Shown here in pieces: positions 1-6,630 of a stretch of 8,613 nt of DNA. Source of the stretch: Flavobacteriales bacterium UBA2798 (GTDB lineage Bacteria > Bacteroidota > Bacteroidia > Flavobacteriales_D > UBA2798); NCBI GenBank assembly GCA_002351955.1, contig DEHO01000079.1:5953-14565 (forward strand). Direction: 5' to 3'. How positions within the stretch are numbered: position 1 is the stretch's first letter; the number at the start of each line of letters is the position of its first letter. The notes under the pieces are model-generated. The model was not told where the DNA came from and did not search any database. It saw only the letters and a program-made list of their open reading frames with translations. A program made the translations under genes and the position numbers.

Positions 1-9
1 CGATATCCT

Positions 10-17
10 TATCTTTA
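10..17 (+). promoter_or_regulatory. Putative -7 promoter box for the first gene pair
   Basis: TATCTTTA fits the Bacteroidota -7 consensus TAnnTTTG except for the last base. It lies 19 bases before the ATG at 37, which would leave a leader of roughly 15 bases. The matching -33 element would fall outside the window, so the call rests on one short box. No Shine-Dalgarno sequence precedes the ATG, as is usual in this phylum. Confidence 0.35.
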
Positions 18-36
18 ATCAACGCTATTTCTACTT

Positions 37-462
37 ATGAAAAACTATCTCGTAAAAAGCCTGGTACTACTTTTTTTCCTGAGCTCAATTATGGCTGTTG
101 TACTTTACAGAAGCGGATATTTTGAAAAAGAGCAACAAAACGATCCTGTTGCAGCAATACCGGAAGACACCAACAGTGTAATTACTGATTCATTGGTCAC
201 GCCGGAAGAAATTCCGGACACTGTTATTGTTGAATCAGAGGAGGAAATGAAACGCCTGCAAGACCAGGAATTCCAACTGATGATGACCTCAAAATCTTTA
301 TCACCATCCTACCCAAAGAAAATTTACAAAGTTGTTCCGCCTAAAAAGAAAACAAACACTCCGGCCACAAAACCTAAAAAGGAGGAACCCGAATTGATCA
401 TCATTCCAAGTTCCAAATCCGGACCGGTATTTACTCCCGTACAACAGGAAGAAGAAAAATGA
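37..462 (+). CDS. Small membrane-anchored protein of unknown function
   Basis: I do not recognise this 141-residue protein. Residues about 4-24 form one hydrophobic segment preceded by lysines (MKNYLVK), so it is either a signal anchor or an uncleaved signal peptide; there is no lipobox cysteine. The rest looks soluble and of low complexity: residues 29-80 are acidic, rich in Asp, Glu, Pro and Thr, and residues 93-118 are rich in Lys and Pro (KKIYKVVPPKKK, then KPKKEE). The tail ends EEEK. The expected topology is a short cytoplasmic N-terminus with a flexible periplasmic domain, perhaps reaching toward the cell wall or a partner; this is inference. The stop overlaps the next start by 4 bases (ATGA), implying translational coupling with the di-iron hydroxylase-family gene. 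The ATG at 37 is the first start after the promoter-like box, and the hydrophobic segment begins right after it. Confidence 0.8.
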   Translation: MKNYLVKSLVLLFFLSSIMAVVLYRSGYFEKEQQNDPVAAIPEDTNSVITDSLVTPEEIPDTVIVESEEEMKRLQDQEFQLMMTSKSLSPSYPKKIYKVVPPKKKTNTPATKPKKEEPELIIIPSSKSGPVFTPVQQEEEK

Positions 463-1235
463 GCAGCGGAAATTTCTGGATCGATCTTATTCTTACAGCA
501 TTGCTTAGCATTATTGTTCTCTTCCTGATTTTCACACCAATGGAGTTGGTTTTTCCGGCCAACAAACAAAAAATATTCCGGTCACATTGGCTTACTGATC
601 TCTGGTTTTTTCTCGGCCAATATTTACTCTGGTCGCATTTGGTTTTCTGGGTACTTTTTTATTTTTCCCTTGGGCTCGACCAAATCATTCCTTCATCTTT
701 CCGAAATGCTGTGGCTACTCAGCCCTTTTGGTTACAATGCACTGAAGTGATCGTGCTCAGTGATTTTATGATTTATTGGGCGCACCGTTTTCAGCACCAC
801 AATAATTTTCTGTGGCGTTTTCATAAAATCCACCACAGTGCAAAACACCTCGACTGGTTAGCCGCCCATCGCGAACACCCACTCGATACCATTTACACCG
901 TTGCTATTATCAATCTTCCCGCATTCATTCTTGGATTTCCGGTTAGCGCTATCAGTGCATTCATCGTTTTCAGAGGATTATGGGCCATTTACATCCATTC
1001 CAATGTCCGTTTGAATATTGGTCCCTTACGATGGCTGATCGGATCGCCTGAGCTGCATCACTGGCACCACGACCTCGAACGTGACCGCGGCAATTACGCC
1101 AATCTTTCGCCTTTGATGGATCTTATCTTCGGTACACATTACTGTCCCGATCATGAACCTGAAAAATTCGGTATCAAGGAAGATCTCCCTGAAAACTATA
1201 TCGGTCAGCTCAGGGAACCCTTTTCCGGTAAGTAG
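459..1235 (+). CDS. Sterol desaturase / fatty acid hydroxylase family membrane protein
   Basis: This 258-residue integral membrane protein belongs to the fatty acid hydroxylase superfamily (PF04116 type), which uses a di-iron centre and O2 to hydroxylate or desaturate lipids. The histidine clusters that ligate iron are all visible: HRFQHH at 109-114 (HxxxHH), HKIHH at 122-126 (HxxHH), His137 and His140, His180, and HHWHH at 200-204. Hydrophobic segments lie near residues 8-28, 47-72, 93-107 and 145-175, giving the usual hairpin arrangement with the histidines on the cytoplasmic face. The substrate cannot be read from sequence. Bacteroidota members annotated as sterol desaturase need not act on sterols; hydroxylation of a fatty acid, carotenoid or sphingolipid-like lipid is equally possible. 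The gene overlaps the preceding small membrane protein by 4 bases and is probably cotranscribed with it. No clear intrinsic terminator follows. Confidence 0.93.
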   Translation: MSSGNFWIDLILTALLSIIVLFLIFTPMELVFPANKQKIFRSHWLTDLWFFLGQYLLWSHLVFWVLFYFSLGLDQIIPSSFRNAVATQPFWLQCTEVIVLSDFMIYWAHRFQHHNNFLWRFHKIHHSAKHLDWLAAHREHPLDTIYTVAIINLPAFILGFPVSAISAFIVFRGLWAIYIHSNVRLNIGPLRWLIGSPELHHWHHDLERDRGNYANLSPLMDLIFGTHYCPDHEPEKFGIKEDLPENYIGQLREPFSGK

Positions 1236-1353
1236 CTTTCCTTAGGCGGAGAATACAGCTTCGTCGGCACATTTAGCGCACAACCCTTGCTTTCAAGTGA
1301 TTACAACTGAAAAACAAATTTATGCTGTAGTGCTTCAAACCGTTTCCTTTTCT

Positions 1354-1361
1354 TACTTTTG
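1354..1361 (+). promoter_or_regulatory. Putative metK promoter -7 box
   Basis: TACTTTTG is an exact match to the Bacteroidota -7 consensus TAnnTTTG. It would start transcription near 1366 and leave a leader of about 23 bases before the metK ATG at 1389. I see no good TTTG-like -33 element at the expected distance, only pyrimidine-rich sequence. The rest of the 153-base gap from 1236 shows no recognisable SAM riboswitch, tRNA or small ORF. Confidence 0.6.
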
Positions 1362-1388
1362 CCCGCGTAGTCAAAAAACAATCTAAAT

Positions 1389-2645
1389 ATGCCTTATTTA
1401 TTTACATCTGAGTCCGTTTCTGAAGGACACCCCGACAAAGTTGCAGACCAGATTTCTGATGCACTGATCGATAATTTTCTTGCTTACGATCCGGCTTCAA
1501 AAGTTGCCTGCGAAACATTGGTTACAACCGGTCAGGTTGTTCTTGCCGGTGAAGTAAAATCGAAAGCGTACCTCGACGTTCAGGATATTGCACGCGATGT
1601 CATCCGTCAGATCGGATACACCAAAGCAGAATACATGTTCGAAGCCAACTCTTGCGGAATTCTTTCAGCGATTCATGAGCAATCGCCCGATATCAACCAG
1701 GGTGTTGAGAAAAAAGATCCATGGAAACAAGGTGCAGGCGACCAGGGAATGATGTTCGGTTACGCATGCCGCGAAACGGACACCTACATGCCACTTCCTC
1801 TTGAACTTGCTCACCTATTATTGCGCGAACTCGCGACTATTCGCCGTGAGCAGAAAGTGATGAAATACCTTCGTCCCGACGCCAAGAGTCAGGTTACCAT
1901 TGAATACAACGACAACAACCAGCCTGTGCGTATCGATGCGATCGTAATTTCCACACAGCACGATGATTTTGGCAAGGAAAAAGCGATGTTGGATCAAATC
2001 AAGAAAGATGTGATCAACATTCTCATTCCGCGCATCCTAAAAAAATTACCCAAGCGCGTTCAGGCTCTTTTCAACGATAAGATCAAGTACCACATCAATC
2101 CAACCGGAAAGTTTGTAATTGGTGGCCCACACGGTGATACGGGTCTTACAGGTCGTAAGATCATCGTTGATACCTACGGCGGAAAAGGTGCCCACGGTGG
2201 TGGAGCATTCTCCGGTAAAGATCCCAGCAAGGTAGACCGCTCTGCAGCTTATGCAACGCGTCACATCGCGAAGAACATCGTTGCAGCAGGATTGTGCGAT
2301 GAAGCACTAGTTCAGGTTGCTTATGCTATTGGTGTTGCTGAGCCTGTTGGTTTGTATGTTAATACATACGGAACTTCGAAAGTGAATATGACCGACGGTG
2401 AAATTGCGAAGAAACTTCAGAAGATTTTCGATATGCGTCCTTATGCCATCGAAACACGTTTTGCACTTCGTACTCCGATTTATCTCGAAACTGCTGCTTA
2501 CGGACACATGGGTCGCGAACCCAAAAAGGTGACCAAAGTGTTCAACAAAGGCAAGGACAACGAGAAAAAAGTAACGGTTGAGCTTTTCCCATGGGAGAAA
2601 CTGGATTTCGTGAGCAAAGTAAAAGCTGAATTCAAGCTGAAATAA
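1389..2645 (+). CDS. metK: S-adenosylmethionine synthase
   Basis: MetK condenses ATP and L-methionine into S-adenosylmethionine, releasing phosphate and diphosphate, in the cytoplasm. All signature motifs are present: SEGHPDKVADQISDALID at 11-28 with the catalytic His14; GAGDQG at 115-120; GGPHGDTGLTGRK at 245-257; and the glycine-rich loop GGGAFSGKDPSKVDRS at 270-285. The C-terminal FPWE motif is at 400-403. At 418 residues it is longer than the E. coli enzyme (384, from memory). Most of the difference is a Lys-rich insert at about 378-399, between GRE and FPWE, and the sequence otherwise aligns through the end. It has its own -7 box upstream and an intrinsic terminator 22 bases after its stop, so it is probably a single-gene transcript. 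The start ATG is fixed by the conserved LFTSESVSEGHPDK N-terminus. Confidence 0.99.
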   Translation: MPYLFTSESVSEGHPDKVADQISDALIDNFLAYDPASKVACETLVTTGQVVLAGEVKSKAYLDVQDIARDVIRQIGYTKAEYMFEANSCGILSAIHEQSPDINQGVEKKDPWKQGAGDQGMMFGYACRETDTYMPLPLELAHLLLRELATIRREQKVMKYLRPDAKSQVTIEYNDNNQPVRIDAIVISTQHDDFGKEKAMLDQIKKDVINILIPRILKKLPKRVQALFNDKIKYHINPTGKFVIGGPHGDTGLTGRKIIVDTYGGKGAHGGGAFSGKDPSKVDRSAAYATRHIAKNIVAAGLCDEALVQVAYAIGVAEPVGLYVNTYGTSKVNMTDGEIAKKLQKIFDMRPYAIETRFALRTPIYLETAAYGHMGREPKKVTKVFNKGKDNEKKVTVELFPWEKLDFVSKVKAEFKLK

Positions 2646-2667
2646 GCATGATATAAATTCCTAAATT

Positions 2668-2697
2668 GGGGAGGCTATTGGTCTCCCCTTTTTTTTT
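2668..2697 (+). terminator. Intrinsic terminator after metK
   Basis: GGGGAG (2668-2673) pairs perfectly with CTCCCC (2683-2688) around a 9-base loop, followed at once by nine T residues (2689-2697). This is a textbook rho-independent terminator. It ends only 4 bases before the ATG of the next gene (2702). That supports the 2702 start over any upstream start and raises the question of how the downstream gene is expressed. Confidence 0.9.
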
Positions 2698-2701
2698 GCA
2701 T

Positions 2702-3871
2702 ATGGATAAGAACATTTCCGAAATACTCTTCCTTCTCGGAGAAAACCACGATGAATGGAACAATGCTGTTGCTCCGCCCATTTACCAAACCAGTAATTTC
2801 TGCTTTCCGGATGTTTCGTCTTTTCGTAATGCTTTTCGTCAGGAAAAAGAAAAACCACTTTATACAAGGGGAGTTAATCCAACTACTTCACTCCTGCGTC
2901 AAAAACTGGCAGCGCTCGAAGGAACCGAAGATGCACTGGTTCTCTCCAGCGGAGCAGCTGCTATTGCTGCAGCAGTGATCAATAAAGTAAAACAGGGAGA
3001 TCATGTGTTGTGTGTACAGCATCCTTATTCATGGACCAACACTCTTCTTACAAAACATCTCGCCCGGTTTGGTGTGAGTCATACTTTTGCCGATGCATGC
3101 GATACAGCGCATTTTTTGAGTCATGTACAACCGGAAACTAAAGTGATCTATTTGGAAAGTCCGAATTCGATCACGTTTGAGTTACAAGACCTGAAAACGA
3201 TTGCTGCCTTTGCAAAGGAAAAAGGAATCGTTACCATTTGCGACAACAGTTACGCCAGTACGCTCGGACAATCACCGGCAGCATTGGGAATTGATATTGT
3301 AGTGCATTCAGCAACCAAATACCTGAACGGACACAGTGATACCGTTGCAGGAGTGATCTGCGCAAGCAAAGAAAATATCCAATCGATTTTAGGCAGCGAA
3401 TTCTTGACACTGGGTGCTATTTGTTCTCCGATGGAGGCATGGTTGATTTTGCGCGGAATGCGTACGCTGCAATTACGTGTTGAACGAAGTTCTTCCACTG
3501 CGCATACCATTTTTCAGTGGCTAAAAACCCGCAGTGAAATTGAGAAAATCTATTTTCCGCACGATCCCAAAAACAAACAATACGATCTTGCGAGATCTCA
3601 AATGCATTTTTCAGGAGGATTGCTGAGCGTTTGTTTAAAGGCATCTTCAATTCAACAAATGGAAAAATTCAGTAATACACTTGAATATTTCCGAATGGCT
3701 GTTTCCTGGGGCGGATATGAATCGCTGCAATTACCGGTATGCACATTTTACCACAATGAAAATGAAAGGCATCATCTTCCCTGGAATATGGTCCGCTTTT
3801 ATTTCGGATTAGAAGATGCCGATGTGCTGATTCGAGATCTCGAAAACGCGTTTTCTCAATGGAAAAGCTGA
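2702..3871 (+). CDS. Cys/Met metabolism PLP-dependent enzyme (trans-sulfuration family)
   Basis: This 389-residue enzyme belongs to the cystathionine gamma-synthase/beta-lyase/gamma-lyase family (PF01053 type). Visible hallmarks are YTRGVNPTT at 54-62 (Tyr54 and Arg56, which bind the phosphate of PLP on the neighbouring subunit); SSGAAAI at 82-88; Tyr109, in the position that stacks on the PLP ring; DNSYAS at 181-186, where Asp181 contacts the pyridine nitrogen; HSATKYLNGHSD at 202-213, with Lys206 as the Schiff-base lysine; SWGGYESL near the C-terminus; and RFYFGLED, whose Arg should bind the substrate carboxylate. The length is normal for the family. Lyase and synthase activities cannot be separated by eye; cystathionine beta-lyase is one reasonable guess. 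The ATG at 2702 is chosen because the longer reading from a TTG at 2666 runs through the metK terminator. The gene overlaps the next one by 13 bases. Its position beside metK fits a methionine/cysteine role, though that is inference. Confidence 0.93.
   Translation: MDKNISEILFLLGENHDEWNNAVAPPIYQTSNFCFPDVSSFRNAFRQEKEKPLYTRGVNPTTSLLRQKLAALEGTEDALVLSSGAAAIAAAVINKVKQGDHVLCVQHPYSWTNTLLTKHLARFGVSHTFADACDTAHFLSHVQPETKVIYLESPNSITFELQDLKTIAAFAKEKGIVTICDNSYASTLGQSPAALGIDIVVHSATKYLNGHSDTVAGVICASKENIQSILGSEFLTLGAICSPMEAWLILRGMRTLQLRVERSSSTAHTIFQWLKTRSEIEKIYFPHDPKNKQYDLARSQMHFSGGLLSVCLKASSIQQMEKFSNTLEYFRMAVSWGGYESLQLPVCTFYHNENERHHLPWNMVRFYFGLEDADVLIRDLENAFSQWKS
3831..3855. repeat. Two overlapping 14-bp perfect palindromes before a start codon
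   Basis: TTCGAGATCTCGAA (3831-3844) and GAAAACGCGTTTTC (3842-3855) are each perfect 14-bp palindromes and share 3 bases. They lie at the 3' end of the PLP-enzyme gene and stop 3 bases before the ATG of the next gene at 3859. The palindromes are certain from the sequence. A role as an operator, or as mRNA structure controlling translation of the downstream gene, is speculation. Confidence 0.5.
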
Positions 3872-5616
3872 TCCAACGATTTATCCGACCTACTAACCTG
3901 ACAATTCTCCTTGTCGGACTGATCTTCTTTTTCTGCATTTGGAATTTACGATGGTTTCATTCCACCGACAGAATGAGTGGTGTGATCAGCAGTGATGGAG
4001 AAGGATATTATTACTACCTGCCTGCAATTTTCATCAAGGGTGATCTTCAACCTGAAAAACCGGATCCGGATTTTCATGTCAAAACCGAAAACGGAAATTA
4101 CGTCAACAAATATCCATTCGGCACCGCTCTTCTGATCCTCCCTTTCTTTTTTCTTGCCACGGCTTGTTCCTGGCTTTTTGGATATCCCATCGACGGATAC
4201 AGCGCATTTTTTCAGGCCTCGGTGAGTTTAGCGGCGCTCTTTTATTTCCTTGCCGGAATTGCCCTACTACTGAAAACAATTCGGCAATTCATCGCCCTTA
4301 AACCCTATCAGGAAATTTTTACCCTTTGTGTTATTGCGTTTGGAACACCGTTGTCGTATTATGTATTGCACTACCCTTCCCTATCGCATGTCTATTCCTT
4401 TTTTCTGATCAACCTGATCATTTGGTTATTTGTAGGATGGAAAAACGAGAACCAAGTACTCGCGCGGACCGGATCTTTTCTTGTTCTGGGAATTGCTATC
4501 GTTACCCGTCCGACGCATGTTTTGATCCTGGTATTTCTTCCCTTTTTGTTTTCCTCCTTTTCAGAACTCATTGCATTCGCAAAAAAGTACAAACCCAAAG
4601 GAATGGAAATTTTTGCGCTCCTTTTGCCGGTTAGCGTGCAAATGATTTTATGGAAAATGCAATCAGAAAACTGGCTGATGTGGTCGTACGAAGGCGAAGG
4701 ATTTTATTTCACCCAACCGCACATCATTGAATTCCTCTTCGGATTTCGAAAGGGATTTTTCATATACGCACCGCTATTCGTTTTGTTCATTCCTGCATTG
4801 CTGTTAGGATGGAAAGAACACCGCTACAAAATGTGGATAGCTGCATTCTTCATATTGATCACTGCATATATTTTTTCTTCCTGGTACAATTGGTTTTATG
4901 CCGACCTCTTTGCCATGCGTCCGATGATCGATTTTTCCGGCGCGTTCATACTTGCAGGACTCATATTATTATTTCGCAATGGATTTCATCGTCTTCGGGC
5001 GGGATTTGTAGTTGTTTTCTCCATCATTTCCATTGCGTTCAATCTTTTGTTTTCCTACCAGTTTCATCACGGAATCATTCACCCCAACGGAATGAATGCC
5101 GGGAAATTCCTTTCTGTGTTTCTGAAAACCGGTGAACGCTATCATCATGCATTGGGAGGCAGCTTTGATCTTCCTCCTTATGCGCCCAAAGGATTAGACA
5201 CACTGGCTGAATGGAAAGCATGTTTTGAAAATGAATCCAACGATTACCGTGAGCGGGCAAAGGAAGAATTTCCATTGGGAAAAGATATTGAAATCAATGA
5301 CCATTGGGTGAATGCCGTTAAGCTTTGGGTACAAGCAAAATTTAAAATTGAATTCCCGAATACCGAAGCAGGAAAAAACTTCGTATTGGTTATCCAATTG
5401 ATAAACAGTAAAAAGGAAGTGAAGTATTATTTCCCCATTCCCCTTCGGGAATACATCAACGAGGAAAGCGGTAAATTTCTTGATAGGAGTATATGCTTAA
5501 GCATATACAATACCGCAGAGAAAGGAGATACCTATTCGGCCTATATCTGGAACAGAGATCAGGAGATGATTGTATTGAAGGATTTCGAACTATATTGGTT
5601 AAGTCCGAAAAAATAA
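3859..5616 (+). CDS. Multi-pass membrane protein, GT-C glycosyltransferase-like
   Basis: This 585-residue protein has about ten hydrophobic segments between residues 13 and 400, then a soluble tail of about 150 residues (440-585) with beta-strand-like alternation. After the first membrane segment (13-30) comes SSDGEGYYYYLPAIF at 44-58. An acidic motif followed by tyrosines in the first large external loop is typical of GT-C glycosyltransferases (PMT/ArnT-like), which take sugars from polyprenyl-phosphate donors. Other segments that look conserved are YPSLSHVYSFF near 172-182, TRPTH at 216-220 and SWYNWFYADLFAMRP at 341-355. I cannot name a subfamily or substrate. The role would be sugar transfer at the periplasmic face of the inner membrane. 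The start overlaps the PLP-enzyme stop by 13 bases, so translation is probably coupled, though no functional link is evident. The gene is convergent with gldA, with 21 bases between them and no convincing terminator. A 20-bp palindrome lies inside its 3' part. Confidence 0.75.
   Translation: MEKLIQRFIRPTNLTILLVGLIFFFCIWNLRWFHSTDRMSGVISSDGEGYYYYLPAIFIKGDLQPEKPDPDFHVKTENGNYVNKYPFGTALLILPFFFLATACSWLFGYPIDGYSAFFQASVSLAALFYFLAGIALLLKTIRQFIALKPYQEIFTLCVIAFGTPLSYYVLHYPSLSHVYSFFLINLIIWLFVGWKNENQVLARTGSFLVLGIAIVTRPTHVLILVFLPFLFSSFSELIAFAKKYKPKGMEIFALLLPVSVQMILWKMQSENWLMWSYEGEGFYFTQPHIIEFLFGFRKGFFIYAPLFVLFIPALLLGWKEHRYKMWIAAFFILITAYIFSSWYNWFYADLFAMRPMIDFSGAFILAGLILLFRNGFHRLRAGFVVVFSIISIAFNLLFSYQFHHGIIHPNGMNAGKFLSVFLKTGERYHHALGGSFDLPPYAPKGLDTLAEWKACFENESNDYRERAKEEFPLGKDIEINDHWVNAVKLWVQAKFKIEFPNTEAGKNFVLVIQLINSKKEVKYYFPIPLREYINEESGKFLDRSICLSIYNTAEKGDTYSAYIWNRDQEMIVLKDFELYWLSPKK
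5489..5508. repeat. Perfect 20-bp palindrome inside the GT-C-like gene
   Basis: The sequence GTATATGCTT followed by its exact reverse complement forms a perfect 20-bp palindrome covering codons 544-550 (S-I-C-L-S-I-Y). As RNA it would fold into an 8-bp stem with a UUAA loop. An outer pair, GCGGTA (5468-5473) and TACCGC (5511-5516), could extend the structure across an asymmetric internal loop. It lies about 110 bases before the gene's stop. It could be a DNA-binding site, an mRNA processing or decay-blocking hairpin, or coincidence. No T-run follows, so it is not an intrinsic terminator. Confidence 0.6.
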
Positions 5617-5637
5617 ACTTTAAAGCGCAACAAACTA

Positions 5638-6555
5638 TCAGGCGTTTCTTTTTCCTGTTAATCGTTTGAATGCATCTTCCAGTGTTACTTCTTCCTTGCG
5701 AATGGTGAGAACAAGTAATCCGTTATCAAGTGCAAATCGGGAAATTACAGGACGAATATCCTGCTCCTGTTTCGATTCGATGATCCAATTATTACCCTCC
5801 ACATTTTTCGCATTGGAAACACCCGGAATTGATGAGACCTGACTTCGTGAAACAGCTTTATCAAACTCAACAAAAACAACTTGTCGCTGTGTAGAATCCT
5901 GTTGCAGGTTTCGGGTAGAATTATCAGCTACAATTTTTCCCTTATCGATGATTACAACCCTGGAGCAGATAGCTTCAACTTCCTGCATGATGTGGGTAGA
6001 AAGCATCACCGATTTGGTTTTTCCGATTTCAACAATCAGTTTACGGATATCCTCCAGCTGATTGGGATCAAGTCCGGTTGTTGGTTCATCTAAAATCAAA
6101 ACCTGCGGATCATGGATCATAGCCTGTGCAATACCCACGCGTTGACGATAACCTTTCGACAATGCGCCTATTTTTTTATTTTGTTCAGGATCCAATCCAA
6201 CCATTCCGATCATTTCCTTTACTCTCGCATCTTTGTTGTCAAGCTTGTGTAATCCAGCAATGAAGTGAAGATATTCTTTCACATACATTTCCAGATAGAG
6301 CGGATTGTGTTCGGGTAAATAGCCAACTTTTTCTTTCACTTTCAGCGGTTCCTCCATCACATCCAAACCACATACCATAGCCCTTCCGGAATCCGGCGGG
6401 ATGTAGCAGGTAAGAATTTTCATCATGGTCGATTTACCGGCGCCATTAGGACCAAGAAAACCAACTACCTCATTGGCACCTATCTCAAATGAAACCTCAT
6501 CCAGAGCGCGCTGCTCCCCGTAAAGTTTGGTGATATTTTTTACCGAAATGGACAT
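5638..6555 (-). CDS. gldA: Gliding-motility-type ABC transporter ATP-binding protein GldA
   Basis: This 305-residue ABC ATPase matches GldA as I know it from Flavobacterium: an N-terminus of MSI-x-V-x-NI-x-K form, Walker A GPNGAGKST at 35-43, YLPEHNPLYLEMYV at 79-92 (Q-loop region, with Glu82 where most ABC proteins have Gln), signature LSKGYRQRVG at 132-141, Walker B VLILDEPTTGLDPNQ at 152-166, and switch histidine 188 in STHIMQEVEA. Residues about 220-305 form the usual C-terminal extension of this subgroup. GldA energises an ABC complex with the membrane proteins GldF and GldG, which are required for gliding in F. johnsoniae. Those partners are not in this window, and homologues also occur in non-gliding Bacteroidota. 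I chose the start at 6555 because family similarity begins there; a longer reading from 6597 adds 14 residues that would run over the promoter-like box. It is divergent from rsgA, with 75 bases between. Confidence 0.92.
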   Translation of the reverse strand: MSISVKNITKLYGEQRALDEVSFEIGANEVVGFLGPNGAGKSTMMKILTCYIPPDSGRAMVCGLDVMEEPLKVKEKVGYLPEHNPLYLEMYVKEYLHFIAGLHKLDNKDARVKEMIGMVGLDPEQNKKIGALSKGYRQRVGIAQAMIHDPQVLILDEPTTGLDPNQLEDIRKLIVEIGKTKSVMLSTHIMQEVEAICSRVVIIDKGKIVADNSTRNLQQDSTQRQVVFVEFDKAVSRSQVSSIPGVSNAKNVEGNNWIIESKQEQDIRPVISRFALDNGLLVLTIRKEEVTLEDAFKRLTGKRNA

Positions 6556-6559
6556 GGTG

Positions 6560-6567
6560 TAAAGGTA
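6560..6567 (-). promoter_or_regulatory. Putative gldA -7 box next to the start codon
   Basis: Read on the minus strand this is TACCTTTA, one base off the Bacteroidota consensus TAnnTTTG. It ends 4 bases before the gldA ATG, so a transcript starting at the normal distance would have little or no leader. No clear -33 TTTG is seen upstream. Confidence 0.4.
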
Positions 6568-6618
6568 AGGATTTTGATCATTGAAAGACAGAAGCAAGGC
6601 AGGATGAACTTTTACCCT

Positions 6619-6626
6619 TAACTTTA
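6619..6626 (+). promoter_or_regulatory. Putative rsgA -7 box next to the start codon
   Basis: TAACTTTA resembles TAnnTTTG with the last base changed and ends 4 bases before the rsgA ATG. As with the divergent gldA box, the predicted transcript would be nearly leaderless. No convincing -33 element is present. Confidence 0.4.
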
Positions 6627-6630
6627 AGCC

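Noticed and set aside
1236..1388. SAM riboswitch ahead of metK
   Set aside because: No recognisable SAM-I or SAM-II structure or terminator/antiterminator pair, and the predicted leader is only about 23 bases.
2046..2507. Minus-strand open frames inside metK
   Set aside because: They are antisense to a highly conserved gene, have no family-like sequence and no promoter-like box, and look like codon-bias shadows.
2666..2701. Extended start (TTG at 2666) for the PLP enzyme
   Set aside because: The added 12 residues would be encoded by the metK terminator hairpin and T-run, and family similarity begins after the ATG at 2702.
4060..4072. CCGGATCCGG palindrome in the GT-C-like gene
   Set aside because: At 10 bp it is expected by chance several times in a window this size and encodes a simple KPDPD stretch.
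5617..5637. Bidirectional terminator between the GT-C-like gene and gldA
   Set aside because: Only the 8-base palindrome CTTTAAAG is present, which is too short and AT-rich to make a stable hairpin.
6556..6597. Longer GldA start adding 14 residues
   Set aside because: The extra residues do not resemble the family N-terminus, and the stretch carries the promoter-like box. MSISVKNITK at 6555 matches known GldA starts.
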